Source: Ornithodoros turicata (lineage: Eukaryota > Arthropoda > Arachnida > Ixodida > Argasidae). From it: a stretch of DNA of 64,000 bases. The position numbers and the translations under genes were made by a program. Below are positions 22,541 to 33,165 of this stretch, piece by piece (positions within the stretch are counted from its first letter, which is position 1; the number at the start of each line of letters is the position of its first letter). Under the pieces are notes generated by a model, which did not search any database, had not been told where the DNA came from, and saw only the letters and a list, made by a program, of their open reading frames with translations. Where the stretch lies: positions 3,472,001-3,536,000 of the forward strand of contig NC_088209.1 of assembly GCF_037126465.1 (NCBI RefSeq). The letters are read 5' to 3'.

Positions 22541-24960
22541 TTTTTTTTCCTGAACGCCAAGAGGAACGATTCGACAAAAAATGAAAGGACACATCGTAGA
22601 AAAATAATAACTGTGGTCACCTGACAACAAGAAGTTCTTGTTTGAGTGTGGCAAAAAAGTACAGTTCGGCCTCCTTATTATGTGCGACAGGATAATATAT
22701 GTCTTGTTTTCTTTTTTTAGAAGAATTTCTTAAGCGTAAATTTTTGATTGAGGCAGCGGTCGCGGCAGCGGTCGTTTGATTGAGTTTTTTATTGCTTCGT
22801 TTGGAGCAGATGCATACTATAAACAGGATGGAACTAAAGTTTTATATGGCTGTTAATACAATATCTGTATTTTATACTATGGCTATTCCTTCTTAGCATT
22901 CAGACTTCGAGTGCCTTTCGTGCACATATCACTATCCCATTTCGGATCCCAGCAACGAAAAGGGTACCCAGAAGAAGCACAGAGTATTGGCTGCTCCCAA
23001 CTTGAAGACATTTTCTTCGGTATGTATCCTACAGCTACGGGGGATGCTTCCGCATTGTTCTATTCAATTCAATTCAGTTTTATTCAATTTTATTTCCTTT
23101 CAGATGGGACAGAGTAAAAAGCCAGAAAGCTGTGCTGTTCGTGAATGACCAATAAAACCTTTCTGCAAATGACCAGTGGTCTTCCCTCTTAAACTGAAAA
23201 AAATAGCAAGAAACAAACAAAAAGGACAGGACACTGATTGCCTCATGCTCCATATGTTCGAATCAAAAGTTACAGAAAAAGAGGTGCTAAGGACACGCTG
23301 GGAGCTTCGAACTGCCTTCGAAAAAAACGTCTTTCGAACAAACGGCGTCGATCAACCGGCTTTCGATCGAACGGCTTGCGACGAAGCGGTCTTCGATCGA
23401 ACGCCTTCTCCAAACAGCTTAGGATTTGGAATAACTCCTTGAACTCAATCTTTTTGTATAAATGGACAAGATAAAATGAAAGGAACTTGACGGGCGACGA
23501 GGTCTCGGAGCACGATTTCCGTCTCATAACGCTCTGATTATTACCCGGAAACTTCAGTACTATATTTTTAGACACTCCTTGGTTTTCACAGGGTAGTTCA
23601 CATTACACCAGACCTTTCGTTCAGCGTAGACACTAGTTCAGCGGAGAATCCCCAGTGACCGGAGCTTTTCCTTATCTTCCTCAGAAGGCCTCCCTTTGTT
23701 CGCCGTGCAAAGACAGACGGGTACAGGTTTTGGGTCATCCAACGTGCAACTAGCAAGGATTGTCGAGAGAAGGAAAATCCAGAGAACCGGTCTCGACAAA
23801 TTGGCCGTATCTCAAAATAACGTGATCGAAGTCCGCGTTGAAAAATAAACTACTGTAAATAAATGTTATCTGGCTGCACGGAAACTGCCAAAGCCCACTT
23901 AGACTAACCTGAACATGAAGATGCAAACACCGAACTTTTACTAACCTAATAATCAACTAACTAACGTGCTGTTCCGTCGCGTCCGTTTCATTTATCTCCT
24001 ATTTCTTAATCTTATTTATTTATTTATTTATGTATTTTTGGAGTAGCAAGCCGACGACCCGTTTGGCTGACCTTTAGCCCGTTTTTTTTTCCTTTTCGTC
24101 TAATAAATATATCCCCCTCCCCCGTCGCTGTCGTTGATTGTCGTTGGTTTTCCTCGCTACGCGAACGTGAATTTGGGTTCCGGAAAAGACTGTTGCTCAT
24201 GGTTACTGTTGCTCATTGCCACAAATAAATAAAATAATAAAGATGAAAATAAAAATAAATCGATCAATAAAAGAAAGAAATTGATTGATTGATTGATTGA
24301 TTATGTGTTTAATGGCACAAAGGCAACAAAGGCCATAAGCGCCAAAACCATGGTGAGTGTGTCGGAGATGATTATGGGAAAGATGATGTGAGAGAGAGTG
24401 TGAGTGAAAGCTGCAGTTTAAGGCGCCGTTATCCTAAGAAACATTTATATATGTGTAATCCGCTTGCTGGCTGTTTCAACATTACGAACATTACAGGGCT
24501 GTCCTGTTGAACGTTACTGGAATGTTTGTGAAGTCGGCCTTCCACTAACCGTAAATACGAGAGATTCCCGTTAGCCTTATGAGACAGTTGACTGAGTAAG
24601 CACAAACCCGAAATGGCTGTGATGTTCGTGAATGACAAAGGTCTGTAAATAAGCAGTGGTCTCCCCTCTTTAGCTGAAAAAAAAGCAAGTACAAACAAAC
24701 AAACAAAAAGGAGAGGACACTGATTGCCTCATGCTCCATATGCTCGAGTAAAAAATTACAGAAAAAGAGGTGCTAAGGACACGCTGCGACCTTCGAACTC
24801 CCTTCGAAAAAACGTATTTCAAATAAACGGCGTCGATCAACCGGCTTTCGATCGAACGGCTTTCGACCAAGCGGTCTTCGGTCCTTCTCCAAACAGAATA
24901 TCCAGTTATAATGTGATGAGGAAGATGAGATGACTGTGAACGGTGAACTGTCAAAAACAA
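22541..24960 (+). repeat. Unclassified dispersed repeat, copy B
   Basis: Matches copy A in blocks from 'cgccaagaggaacgattcga' (22553) onward. Near 24600-24620 it switches back to a block already used ('cgtgaatgacaaaggtctg', 'gagaggacactgattgcctc'), so the copy contains an internal rearrangement or a second partial copy. It lacks the TTAA MITE of copy A but carries a short LINE tail (24283-24410) that A and C lack. It directly abuts the truncated end of the satellite. Confidence 0.7.
24283..24410 (-). mobile_element. 5'-truncated LINE 3' end
   Basis: On the minus strand the sequence ends '...ggcctttgttgcctttgtgccattaaac' followed by an (ATCA)n tail (plus strand 'gattgattgattgattg'). The same terminal sequence closes the RNase H-bearing LINE at 45429. 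The paralogous sites in copies A (about 13490) and C (about 26015) lack it, so it is an insertion into copy B. Confidence 0.8.
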
Positions 24961-25734
24961 GCCTAAACTAACCTAGGACCCGGTTCTAACCGGTCTGGGG
25001 ACGCTACGTCCAACAAGACGTTACATCCATCGGTGGACGTAACGGCGCATTGGATGCAACGGCTCATTGGCTATAATGGCACGGTATCGATGTACCGACA
25101 CGTTGGATGCAACCGCACGGTCTTTTGGATGTAAATGCTCGATGGATAAGCGGCTTCAGGTCGTGAACTAATATGGCATTGATATAGTTTTGGAATCAGC
25201 CACTCCATAACACATATTTCGCGGCGTATCCTCGGAATGTTTTTGTTTGTTTATTTTCATGATGTCATGTGATGTGACAAAGAAAAAAAAAATGGGGATG
25301 TGAGTTTCGACGACGTCGAACTGGCTACCCCAGTACTCTTACACAAACACATGATGAGATGATGAAAAATAGAGATGATGATTTTTGTTTTCGTGAGAGT
25401 CCGTCAAATTACGATGTTTTATGATTTGATATGTTCACAAGTTACAGACAGAGTTGCTGTCGTGAGAGAATAAATTAGGTCAGGTTCTAAATTACGAGGT
25501 TGGTCCACAAGTTGAAATCCTCAAATTTCAAAACATTCACGAAATAATATAGTATTAGGTAAAAAAGGTAAAAGCGCATTAGGTAAAAAAGCTGCTGGTC
25601 GTGTGTGTCATGTTCTGCTTGTCGTACGTCGTTGGCCTCGCTGAGGGCGGGCCGCTCGTCACGACCAACGCAACAGCGCGCGTCCTAGGCCGACTTCCAA
25701 GGAAACCGTACCGGCCGAACCGAACCGTCCAGGA
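24961..25734. other. Stretch without recognised gene
   Basis: The first part (24990-25150) holds degenerate repeats of 'ttggatgcaacggc' and similar words. The rest is AT-rich and holds nothing I recognise. Confidence 0.4.
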
Positions 25735-27012
25735 TGGCAAGTCGACGTCCCGTTTGGCTGACCTTTAGCCTGCTTTTTTTTCGTCTAATAAATATATCCC
25801 CCTCTCCCAATGCTGTCGTTGGTTGTCGTTGGTTTTCCTTGCTTCGCGAACGTGAATTGAGGTTCCGGGAAAGACTGTTGCTCATTGCGCGGGCGGAAAT
25901 AATTGTGCAGCGGCCGCTTGATCGATTTTTCTTATTGGTTCACGTGGAGCGTTCATGAAAAACAAAATAAAGAAAATAATAACGATAAAAATAAAAATAA
26001 ATCGATCAATAAAAGAAAGAAAGAGAAACAACAAATAAAGCTGCTGTTCTAAGTACCGTTATCCTAAGAAACATTTGCTTGTAATCCGCTTGCTGGCTGT
26101 TTTAACATTACGGACATTAGAGGGCAGTCCTGTTGAACGTTACTGGAATGTTTGTGAAGTCGGCCTTGCACTAACGTAAATACGAGAGATTCTCGTTAGC
26201 TATATGAGACAGTTGACTGAGTAGCACAAACCCGAAATGGCAAAATCGAGGAAATTGACGTTTCATGTCAAGCTAATAAACTCATCTCACTTCTCTATAA
26301 GCGCACCGAAAAAAGAAGAGGTTTATTGGTCTCGGTGGTCTCTTACACGGGCCGCGACAATGCTGGCTCGTCTACCCAACGTTCCCCCCCCCCCCCCGAC
26401 AATGCTGACTGACGATAATCCCTTTACGAGCAGCTAAGTAAGCTTTTGTTCTGGTCTCCAAGGCCATGCCCTAAGTCCGCTGTCCATGAAAGTAAAGAGG
26501 AGAGAGGGAACACTACAGTGCGCGTGCGCGCCGCATGGTCGGCGGATGGATACGGTCAAAATGTTCCGCGCGGTTTTTCCTGTGCTACGGCTAGAGGGCG
26601 ACACAGAATGACGCGGTTTACGGGCTTTGAGACGGTATTTATCCGTACTCACGTTTCATGCTTTTTTATAAAAACTGAAAGTGGTAGACATATAAATTTG
26701 ATGTCTATCGATTCCTGAAATATTTACAGAGAAAGTAAATGGAAAGCTTTTTCGAAATTTATATAGCAGTTTAATAAAACCTGTTCAAAGAGGGAGGAGA
26801 AAAATTGTGTATTTTTTTCGCATTCGTGACGTCGCCGTAAAATACATACGATATGTATGAGAAATCCTGTAGCCAAATATCTTCATCTCGTCTTCCTCTT
26901 TATAGTGAAACCACCCGCGTCAAAATCTGCGCGGTGGTTACCGAGAAAAAGCATAAAGACGGTTCCATAGGAAATACATTGGGACGGAGAGCTGGTATGC
27001 CCTCTTAACGAC
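25735..27012 (+). repeat. Unclassified dispersed repeat, copy C
   Basis: A 3'-side partial copy beginning at the 'gtcgacgtcccgtttggctg' block and ending near 'gggacggagagctggtatg'. It matches copy A from about 13230 and 14215-15015, skipping exactly the TTAA MITE. It includes a run of about 15 C at 26383-26398. The C copy shows the undisrupted state of two insertion sites seen in A and B. Confidence 0.7.
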
Positions 27013-27961
27013 GCACCCTGGCGTACCTTCAGACGAGTCAAGAGATCCAACATTGGTTAAGAGATCCTCCGAGTCGAGAGGCCCATCGGTGGATCTCTTG
27101 ACGTGGAATCCAGTTACGGCGTAGTCAGCGTTTCAAAAACAAAGGAAGGCTTTGCTAGGCGTTAACTGTGGCCCATTTAGGGACTCAGCGTCAGAGCAGG
27201 ATTTAAGTCAGTCAGAGCAGTAACTTAAGCAGCAGTTAAGAGCAGTCAGTCAGAGCAGGATTTAAGCAGTCCTTTCATATCTAGGTGGCGCTGCATGTGG
27301 GCATTGTATCAGGAAAGGAGGTTTACAATACAATTTTCATTAACTTGTCGGACACTGACAGCAACTGCAATGTTATAAGTGCCAATGCCCCAATCAAGAC
27401 TCACTTACATTTGATTTTATGAATGAAGTGTGGGTTTCCTTTAAAAGGCTCGGCAGAGCTACGAAGAAAGCTAGACAGGTGAGATCTGAAAGAGAGTTAA
27501 GAGTGAGTGACATCGAAAATCCATTTCAACTATACAGTGCTGAACAGACTGGAGGGTAACAAGTGTACCACAGTTACAGTTGACTCTTGCTAGCACAAAC
27601 CGGCGACCCAAGCGAGCACAGATTTATTAAGGCTAAGCGAATATTTGATATTCGGGCAAAATACAGCAATTACATATTTGACACTAAATTCAAATAGTAT
27701 TTTGTCAAACACGACGAATATACTTGAGTCGTCGACCACGCACCGTAACGACATGCACATCTGGCAGTTACGGCTTCTACTGGCTTAATCTGGCAGATTT
27801 TCGGTTCCAATATATCGGTCACTGGGATAAATCCAATGCAACTACATCTGAAACTTTGTGGCAAGCATTTGTTCTGGTTTAGAGCAATAGTTAATAGTCA
27901 ATAGCAAACTTTTTTGCACCGTGCACCCCTTTTGCCGTTCATCAAAACGTCATTCCCCCCA
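27013..27961. other. Stretch without recognised gene
   Basis: Contains a small cluster of direct repeats 'gtcagagcaggatttaag' (about 27190-27270). No gene is recognised. Confidence 0.4.
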
Positions 27962-28363
27962 TACACTGTGAACTTTTTCACACCTTCAAAGGTGTGCGCT
28001 ATGAACATTCAACCTGGTTGCGTAACATTGCATCTCCAGGGTGATATTTTACAAAATTTGGAAAGCATTACTAAAGATCAAGTGTCAGTGCAAATCTTGC
28101 TTTCATTATGTCTTGGATATCGTAGGTACGAGCTAATGCATATATGCATCGCTAACGATAATCGAGCACGCGCAAGTGTCTACAATACTGTTGAACAACG
28201 TTGAGATGTCGCAAGACTGAATTTTTGGAGGACAGACAACACTCGAGTAAAGAAAATTTGTGCGAAACCGTGCTACATTATGATGTTACCAAAATTACAC
28301 CTAAAAAGGCGTGCGCCATGCACGTTGTTGCACCTTTAAAGGTGTGAAAAGACTTAGAGTGTA
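27962..28363. mobile_element. MITE with TA target duplication
   Basis: The left end reads 'cactgtgaactttttcacac' and continues into 'aaaggtgtgcgc'. The right end, reversed, reads 'cactctaagtcttttcacac' and continues into 'tttaaaggtgc'. The flanks are TA at 27962-27963 and 28362-28363. A TA duplication with ~30-bp inverted ends fits the Tc1/mariner-pogo group. The interior has no meaningful reading frame. Confidence 0.75.
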
Positions 28364-28424
28364 TTAACTCCAAGGCAATACACGCACAAAAAGAAAAATC
28401 TGAAGTATTTTGTTGCTTCTTCAG

Positions 28425-28606
28425 GGTTTCTTGAAAGCATTGTTAGTGGTGAGCGACCTTCCTGAAACATACTCCTTCCAGTACGGTGCACTCCCAGGGG
28501 CGACAATGACATACCATCGAGGCATTCCTGGCAAGGGGGATGTGCTGGGAATGATATACAGCCCCACAATAACGAAACTGCCGGGGAAGGAAGTTTTTTA
28601 CTTCTC
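28425..28606 (+). CDS. Candidate internal exon, unknown product
   Basis: A pyrimidine-rich 3' splice site 'gttgcttcttcag' precedes an open frame of 60 codons starting GFLKALLVV and ending KEVFYF. It finishes at 'ttctcgtgaga', a fair 5' splice site (GTGAGA). The frame starts in phase 0 and ends in phase 2. I do not recognise the protein, and no partner exon was found nearby on this strand. An overlapping open frame on the minus strand is longer but has no splice context. It may be an exon of an unmapped gene or chance. Confidence 0.25.
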
Positions 28607-29016
28607 GTGAGAACTTTGCTATTGCAAAAATTCATTTGCATGCAATTCATTTTATTTCTCACCAATCAGGTGTGGAGTAACAGACAAAAAAGCTGTAAAG
28701 TACAGCTTGACAAGGGCCCAGCCCCCGTACAGCATACAATCGGTACAACGTAAAAATAAACTAAATCTCTAGAATTAATAATGCATCCAAATAACACATA
28801 TTGAGCACATGTGCTAAATAAACTAATGCGCTAAATAAAACTAATGAATGATTGTACTACATAAACTAACCTTAAACACAAATAATGGCATCAATTACAT
28901 AGCTGTTAGAGAAAAAAGGAAAAACATATCCAACAGTTAGAATAGCATGCATTGCAGCAAAATAAGTGGACAAAAATGAACAAAATAAGCACGCCCATTA
29001 CTTTGCCAGAACAAAA
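28607..29016. other. AT-rich stretch without gene
   Basis: Very AT-rich, with repeated 'gctaaataaactaatg' words near 28812-28850. Nothing else is recognised. Confidence 0.4.
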
Positions 29017-29340
29017 TTAATGAAAATAGTCGCTTATTTTCCTCCACTTCGCCTGCACAATACGGACATGGCAGCCGGATAAGCTATCTGTAGCTTTGTT
29101 GTCGTGGACGTCAAGGAAAGTCTGGATAACGTCGAAAGCGTCGATCACGTCACGCGAGCTTGCTTGCCTTTCTTGTGCTTTGTTTTCACCATTCTCATCA
29201 CCACTCTCCTCATTTCCTTTGCGCACACACCATCGATAATGGTGTCGTCGCTGCACTCCTCGTGCACAATGAAGTCTGCGTCCGTCCACAAAAAGTCATC
29301 CAGTTCAACAACGTGAAGTGCTCGGCCACGTGACATCACC
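29017..29340 (-). pseudogene. Tigger/pogo-type transposase C-terminus, frameshifted
   Basis: Two overlapping minus-strand frames together resemble the acidic C-terminal tail of CENP-B/Tigger transposases. The first includes LDDFLWTDADFIV and ends after a basic run. The second includes RDVIDAFDVIQTFLDV and ends KWRKISDYFH, a typical closing motif of this family. The switch between frames is near 29215-29230. The catalytic DDE core is not present in the window. Assignment rests on my memory of tail motifs, so it is moderate. Confidence 0.5.
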
Positions 29341-30058
29341 ACACGCCACACTCGGCTTGGGGGAGACTGTCGCCACGGAGCCCATTCCTGCAAACTAATT
29401 TTCCAGGAAATTCGCGGTTTTCGAAGGAAATATTTTTCGTGACAGCTTATGAAGGTAGTATTATCAAGCGGTGAAAACTATATGTTCCAAATGACTTCCA
29501 TGCTCCTTTAATGAACGTGTCCCGGATACTTGTATTTTAGTATATGCTCCATCCAGTACTGACAGAGGTGCGGTACAGTACTGACGCTCGTTACACGGAG
29601 TTGCCGAGCTCATGACTGGTGCCAGTGACACATTGCGCCAAATTATGGCTGGAACGTAGTATTATCACTGCAGTATGTACATCAGTGGGGCCTCTTGACT
29701 GGGATTTCATACTTGGATACACTGTATGGAGATGGGACGTATCTTGTCCACTAATGAGAGCTTTAACGTGCAATCTGTGTATTTAATGCCTCTGCATGAA
29801 GTAGGACAAAGAAAAATACAAGGGAATATACAATATAATGCGGATGTGCACGAAAATATACACGTCCCATCAATATCCAGATGTCTGAGAGGTGACACTG
29901 CGAGGACGTACCTTGGGCGAACAAAAGTTTCTGAAAGCGTAGTTCCCTCAACGTAAAAAAAAAAGACGTCAACAGGCTATGTACGAAAGTCCATGGGACA
30001 TCAAAATCTCCACAACAAGAAGATATTGGCGAGATCTCCCCAGGATGTATATTGTTTG
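29341..30058. other. Stretch without recognised gene
   Basis: No gene or element is recognised; short frames on both strands overlap each other without supporting features. Confidence 0.4.
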
Positions 30059-30701
30059 CTGGGCACTAGAGCCGTGCACGGGCCCGGGCCCCTGTCTCGG
30101 CCCGGGGGCGAAGCTGGGCTTGTTGTTGGCTGTGTGCTCCGGGCCGGGACGCAGCTAATTCCACACAATGGAGATGCATTAGTTCATATCATCATGCGCT
30201 TGCGTTATTCCTGTGCATATTTTGCAAAGACAAGCATTAGGCATGTGATTCGACCCTCTAGAACATTCGGAAAGCCACTTTACATTGCTCCTCACTCCTC
30301 ACGTATTTCACAATCACTTGCCAAAGATTGGTGAGAGGGGTATGGACTGGGAGAAGGAGTTTGTCAACAGCATCCTCTAGCTCCGCAAAATCTTGACAGT
30401 GTAACGATAACGGCCGTGCCCGCGTACATTCTGGATTTAATTTGGTCTGGTGCGGTTATGATGTTAAACCGCCATCACTTGTATGTTTGTCTTCTCTCCT
30501 TATAAATTTACAGGTAAATTTGTTTGATATTCGGCAGAAACGCGTACGGCGCGGCTGGAGATACTATGCCGGGATCTACTCGCTGGGTTACCAGACCGGG
30601 CCAGGCTCTAGTCACTGGGTCACCGGGCGCATAAAAATATGAAGGTCTGGACCCAGGTCGGGCCGAGCCATTTTTCGATGCGCAGGGCTCTACTGGGCAC
30701 T
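30059..30701. mobile_element. hAT-type MITE with 8-bp target duplication
   Basis: A 627-bp element (30067-30693) begins 'tagagccgtgcacgggc' and ends 'gatgcgcagggctcta', an imperfect inverted repeat. The direct repeat 'ctgggcac' flanks it at 30059-30066 and 30694-30701. An 8-bp duplication with TAGAG-type ends fits hAT. Both ends are rich in 'cgggcccggg', the interior has no transposase, and it is non-autonomous. Confidence 0.9.
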
Positions 30702-31035
30702 ACCTGAAACTTTCGTTAATGCGGGACTGCATTTTAAAAACTGTTCGCTGTTAAGAGTGGGCGAATGCATTGGACTCTATGGGTATTTGCCGGGGGCGCC
30801 GGATTACTTTGTTGCTAGGAGAATATCGTTCTTGCGGGCTTTCGTTATTGAGGAGTTTAACTGTACTACTATAGTGCCTAGAAATACTGACACTATATTG
30901 TAGGCACTCTAATACTACTGTAGCGTACCCTGCTCAGTGACGGTGATAGTGCCACCATACCAGATTGGTATCCCTATATTCCTATACCTATTACCTATAT
31001 TCAGGACTCCTTTGCCAACCTTCTCTGGCCCCGCC
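30702..31035. other. Stretch without recognised gene
   Basis: No gene or element recognised. Confidence 0.4.
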
Positions 31036-31192
31036 CACTTCAGCAAGGTTGACCTTACTAAAGCCAATTACCAGATACCCACCCGTGCCTCCCGAGGATG
31101 TACCTAAAACAGCAATTACTACCCCATTCGGTCTTTTTGAATTTACCTGGGTGTCCTTTAGTTTACTTAATGCAGCTCCAACAATCGTTAGT
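31036..31192 (+). pseudogene. Ty3/Gypsy reverse transcriptase fragment
   Basis: About 50 codons match the conserved start of the Gypsy RT fingers. HFSKVDLTKANYQIP is read in one frame at 31036-31080. After a one-base shift, VPPEDVPKTAITTPFGLFEF continues to a diverged 'NAA' motif near 31175. The YxDD box that should follow is missing, so this is a short broken piece. It has the same strand as the Gypsy integrase at 34951, and the distance would fit one element only if the intervening MITEs and SINE are later insertions. Confidence 0.85.
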
Positions 31193-31514
31193 AATCAGAC
31201 GATAGATGACACAATCATCAGCACAGAGACATACTTACGATGTGAGATCATTTGGAAGTCGTGAATGTATATGAGAAAGAGACGCGGGCCAAGGACGGCA
31301 CACATTGCGTCAGGACAGCCAATGGCAAGCCTGCCTCATCGTCCTGTGCGAGGAGGAAACGTCTTCTTACTTGTATTGTTTTTTGTTCCATGTTTCAGCT
31401 GGGTTTCATGTGGAATCTTTCGGTGCTTTAGGGTTTGTGTGAGAGCCAGTAACTCCAGTTGGCTGTGGCATCACGTGGCAGGTGCAAGACACTATCGATC
31501 GGCACCAAGAATCC

Positions 31515-31676
31515 CACCGCTGTCTTCTGCGAGGGTCGTTCAATATGGGGTGCCGTGTGATTAGCTTTCATCGCACGTTAAAGAACCCTCAGGTGGGCAA
31601 AAGCAATCCACAGACCGACTCCTGTCGCTTATGATCTCAGCTGTATCGCGACGTAAACACCCAATTATTAATTATT
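31515..31676 (+). mobile_element. SINE, 5'-truncated copy
   Basis: The sequence from 'ctgtcttctgcgagggtcg' through 'ggggtgccgtgtgatta', 'cgttaaagaaccctcaggtg' and 'cacccaattattaattatt' matches the body and tail of the full SINE at 42205-42478. The tRNA-like head is missing. Truncation at the 5' end is usual for target-primed reverse transcription. Confidence 0.8.
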
Positions 31677-31859
31677 ACAAAATCCCAGCAGATAGGGGTC
31701 CCAATTTCAGGGTGGCAGCTATGTTGCCAAGTTTGTTTTTGTCCTAAAGATGATGGCCTTGGCAATAGCCCATTTCTTCATCAGAAAGGACAGTGCTGCC
31801 AGATGCTAGATGCAAACGTGTCATTCTTCCCACAAAAAGTCACTGGTTTCCTCATTTAT

Positions 31860-32131
31860 TAAAGGGGCACTAAAATGCAAAAACATCCTGCTCTGAAATG
31901 AAAGTCCGTCACCGGGACTGCTCCATTGCATCGCACGCGCAGTATGAGCTAAAAGCACTGCTGCACAAGCTGAAGCGTCGCTTACTGCTTAGTGCCGAAG
32001 CAAGAAAGAATGCGGTATACTTTTGACTAAGTTCATAACGCAAGTTTCGAATGATGACAGGAAGTAGGAAATTAACGTAACGTGTAACGTAATTTGAAGT
32101 GCACTTGTTTTTGCATTTTAGTGCCCCTTTA
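31860..32131. mobile_element. MITE with 24-bp inverted ends
   Basis: The left end 'taaaggggcactaaaatgc' and its following bases are mirrored at the right by 'gcattttagtgccccttta', extending to 'aaaaac'/'gttttt'. The element is 272 bp. Target duplication is not resolved. A second, 5'-incomplete copy ends at 61013 inside an intron of the minus-strand gene, sharing 'gtaacgyaatwtgragtg' before the right end. Confidence 0.85.
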
Positions 32132-32639
32132 GTCAACACTGCTTAAGTGGTCGATGACGATAAAATAAACAGACCGCACAGTGACATGGGTGACGGAGTA
32201 CATACCTCTCTTGGCATCACCGGAGCAGAAATTTGCAGCATGCAGACCAACTATGCTGACCAACTAACGGTGGAGCCCTGTTGCCGACTGAGAGTTGCAC
32301 AACGGAATCACAGTACTGGTCCACTATTTCATAGAGCTTTTGTTGAGGGTCGACACTGGTGATTCGAGCAAACTCTTAAAAGATCTGAAGCGAGATAGAA
32401 ATTAAAGTAAGACACGAGAGATAAGCTGAATGTGTACGCAAAACTTTCAACTGACCAAAACCTCAAATCAACTTGAATAATGCTATATAGTCAAATACAG
32501 GCAGGCCCCCGATTCTCATGAATTTGATTTATTAATGCGTCAGCATTAGGAGTGTCAAAATGGTAAAATCTGTGTGTGTGTGCCCGCGTGTGAGATGGTG
32601 ATGCCTCACTGAGGCAGAAGTATAAGTGAACATGTAAAG
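32132..32639. other. Stretch without recognised gene
   Basis: No gene or element recognised. A short (TG)n run is at about 32571-32582. Confidence 0.4.
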
Positions 32640-33010
32640 GGCATATAAGAGGGTAAATGTAAATAGAGGTAAGTTATTGGAAATTTAAGTAATCGAAGGT
32701 AATTAAGAGGGAAGAGTAATTTAAGGTAACGAACGGTAATTAAAGCAAGAATAGGTAATGAATGTAAGATATACGTAATTAAGAGAAGGATTAAATGAAA
32801 TTAATTATTGGATAATAATATATGAAATCAATTAATGGATAATTGAGAGTAATTAGTAAATGTAATTAAATGGTAATTGAGAGTAATTAAAGCAAGTAAA
32901 CGGAATTAAAGATTACCTTAGGTAGCCTCGGTTACCTTTGGTAATTAAAGAGTAATTACAGGGTAACTGAAAGTAACTGAGGTTCATTAAAGGCTAATTA
33001 AATGGACTTA
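32640..33010. repeat. Degenerate GGTAATTAA-type repeat
   Basis: About 370 bp are dominated by diverged copies of 'ggtaattaa', 'gagtaattaa' and 'gtaactgaa' at short, irregular spacing, mostly on the same strand. Its low GC and lack of frames argue against coding. Confidence 0.75.
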
Positions 33011-33019
33011 GATATAGTA

Positions 33020-33165
33020 ACTGAAAGTGTTGAACCGGAAGTCAAGTGTACACTGGAGGTGGACAACCGGAAGTCAGGTTAGACAAGTGGATACTAGAAG
33101 TCATGTATAGACGGTAAGTGGACAACCAGAAGTCACGTTTTTTTTCGGAAGTGAACCGGAAGTTG
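33020..33165. repeat. CCGGAAGT-containing short repeats
   Basis: Four to five units contain 'accggaagtcaggt', 'actagaagtcatgt', 'accagaagtcacgt' and 'aaccggaagttggg', with 'gtggacaacc' repeated between them. They lie immediately outside an inverted repeat that bounds the THAP-bearing segment. Confidence 0.6.

Noticed and set aside
26383..26398. Poly-C run as a functional element
   Set aside because: It lies within dispersed repeat copy C and is absent from A and B; homopolymer slippage or sequencing error is enough to explain it.
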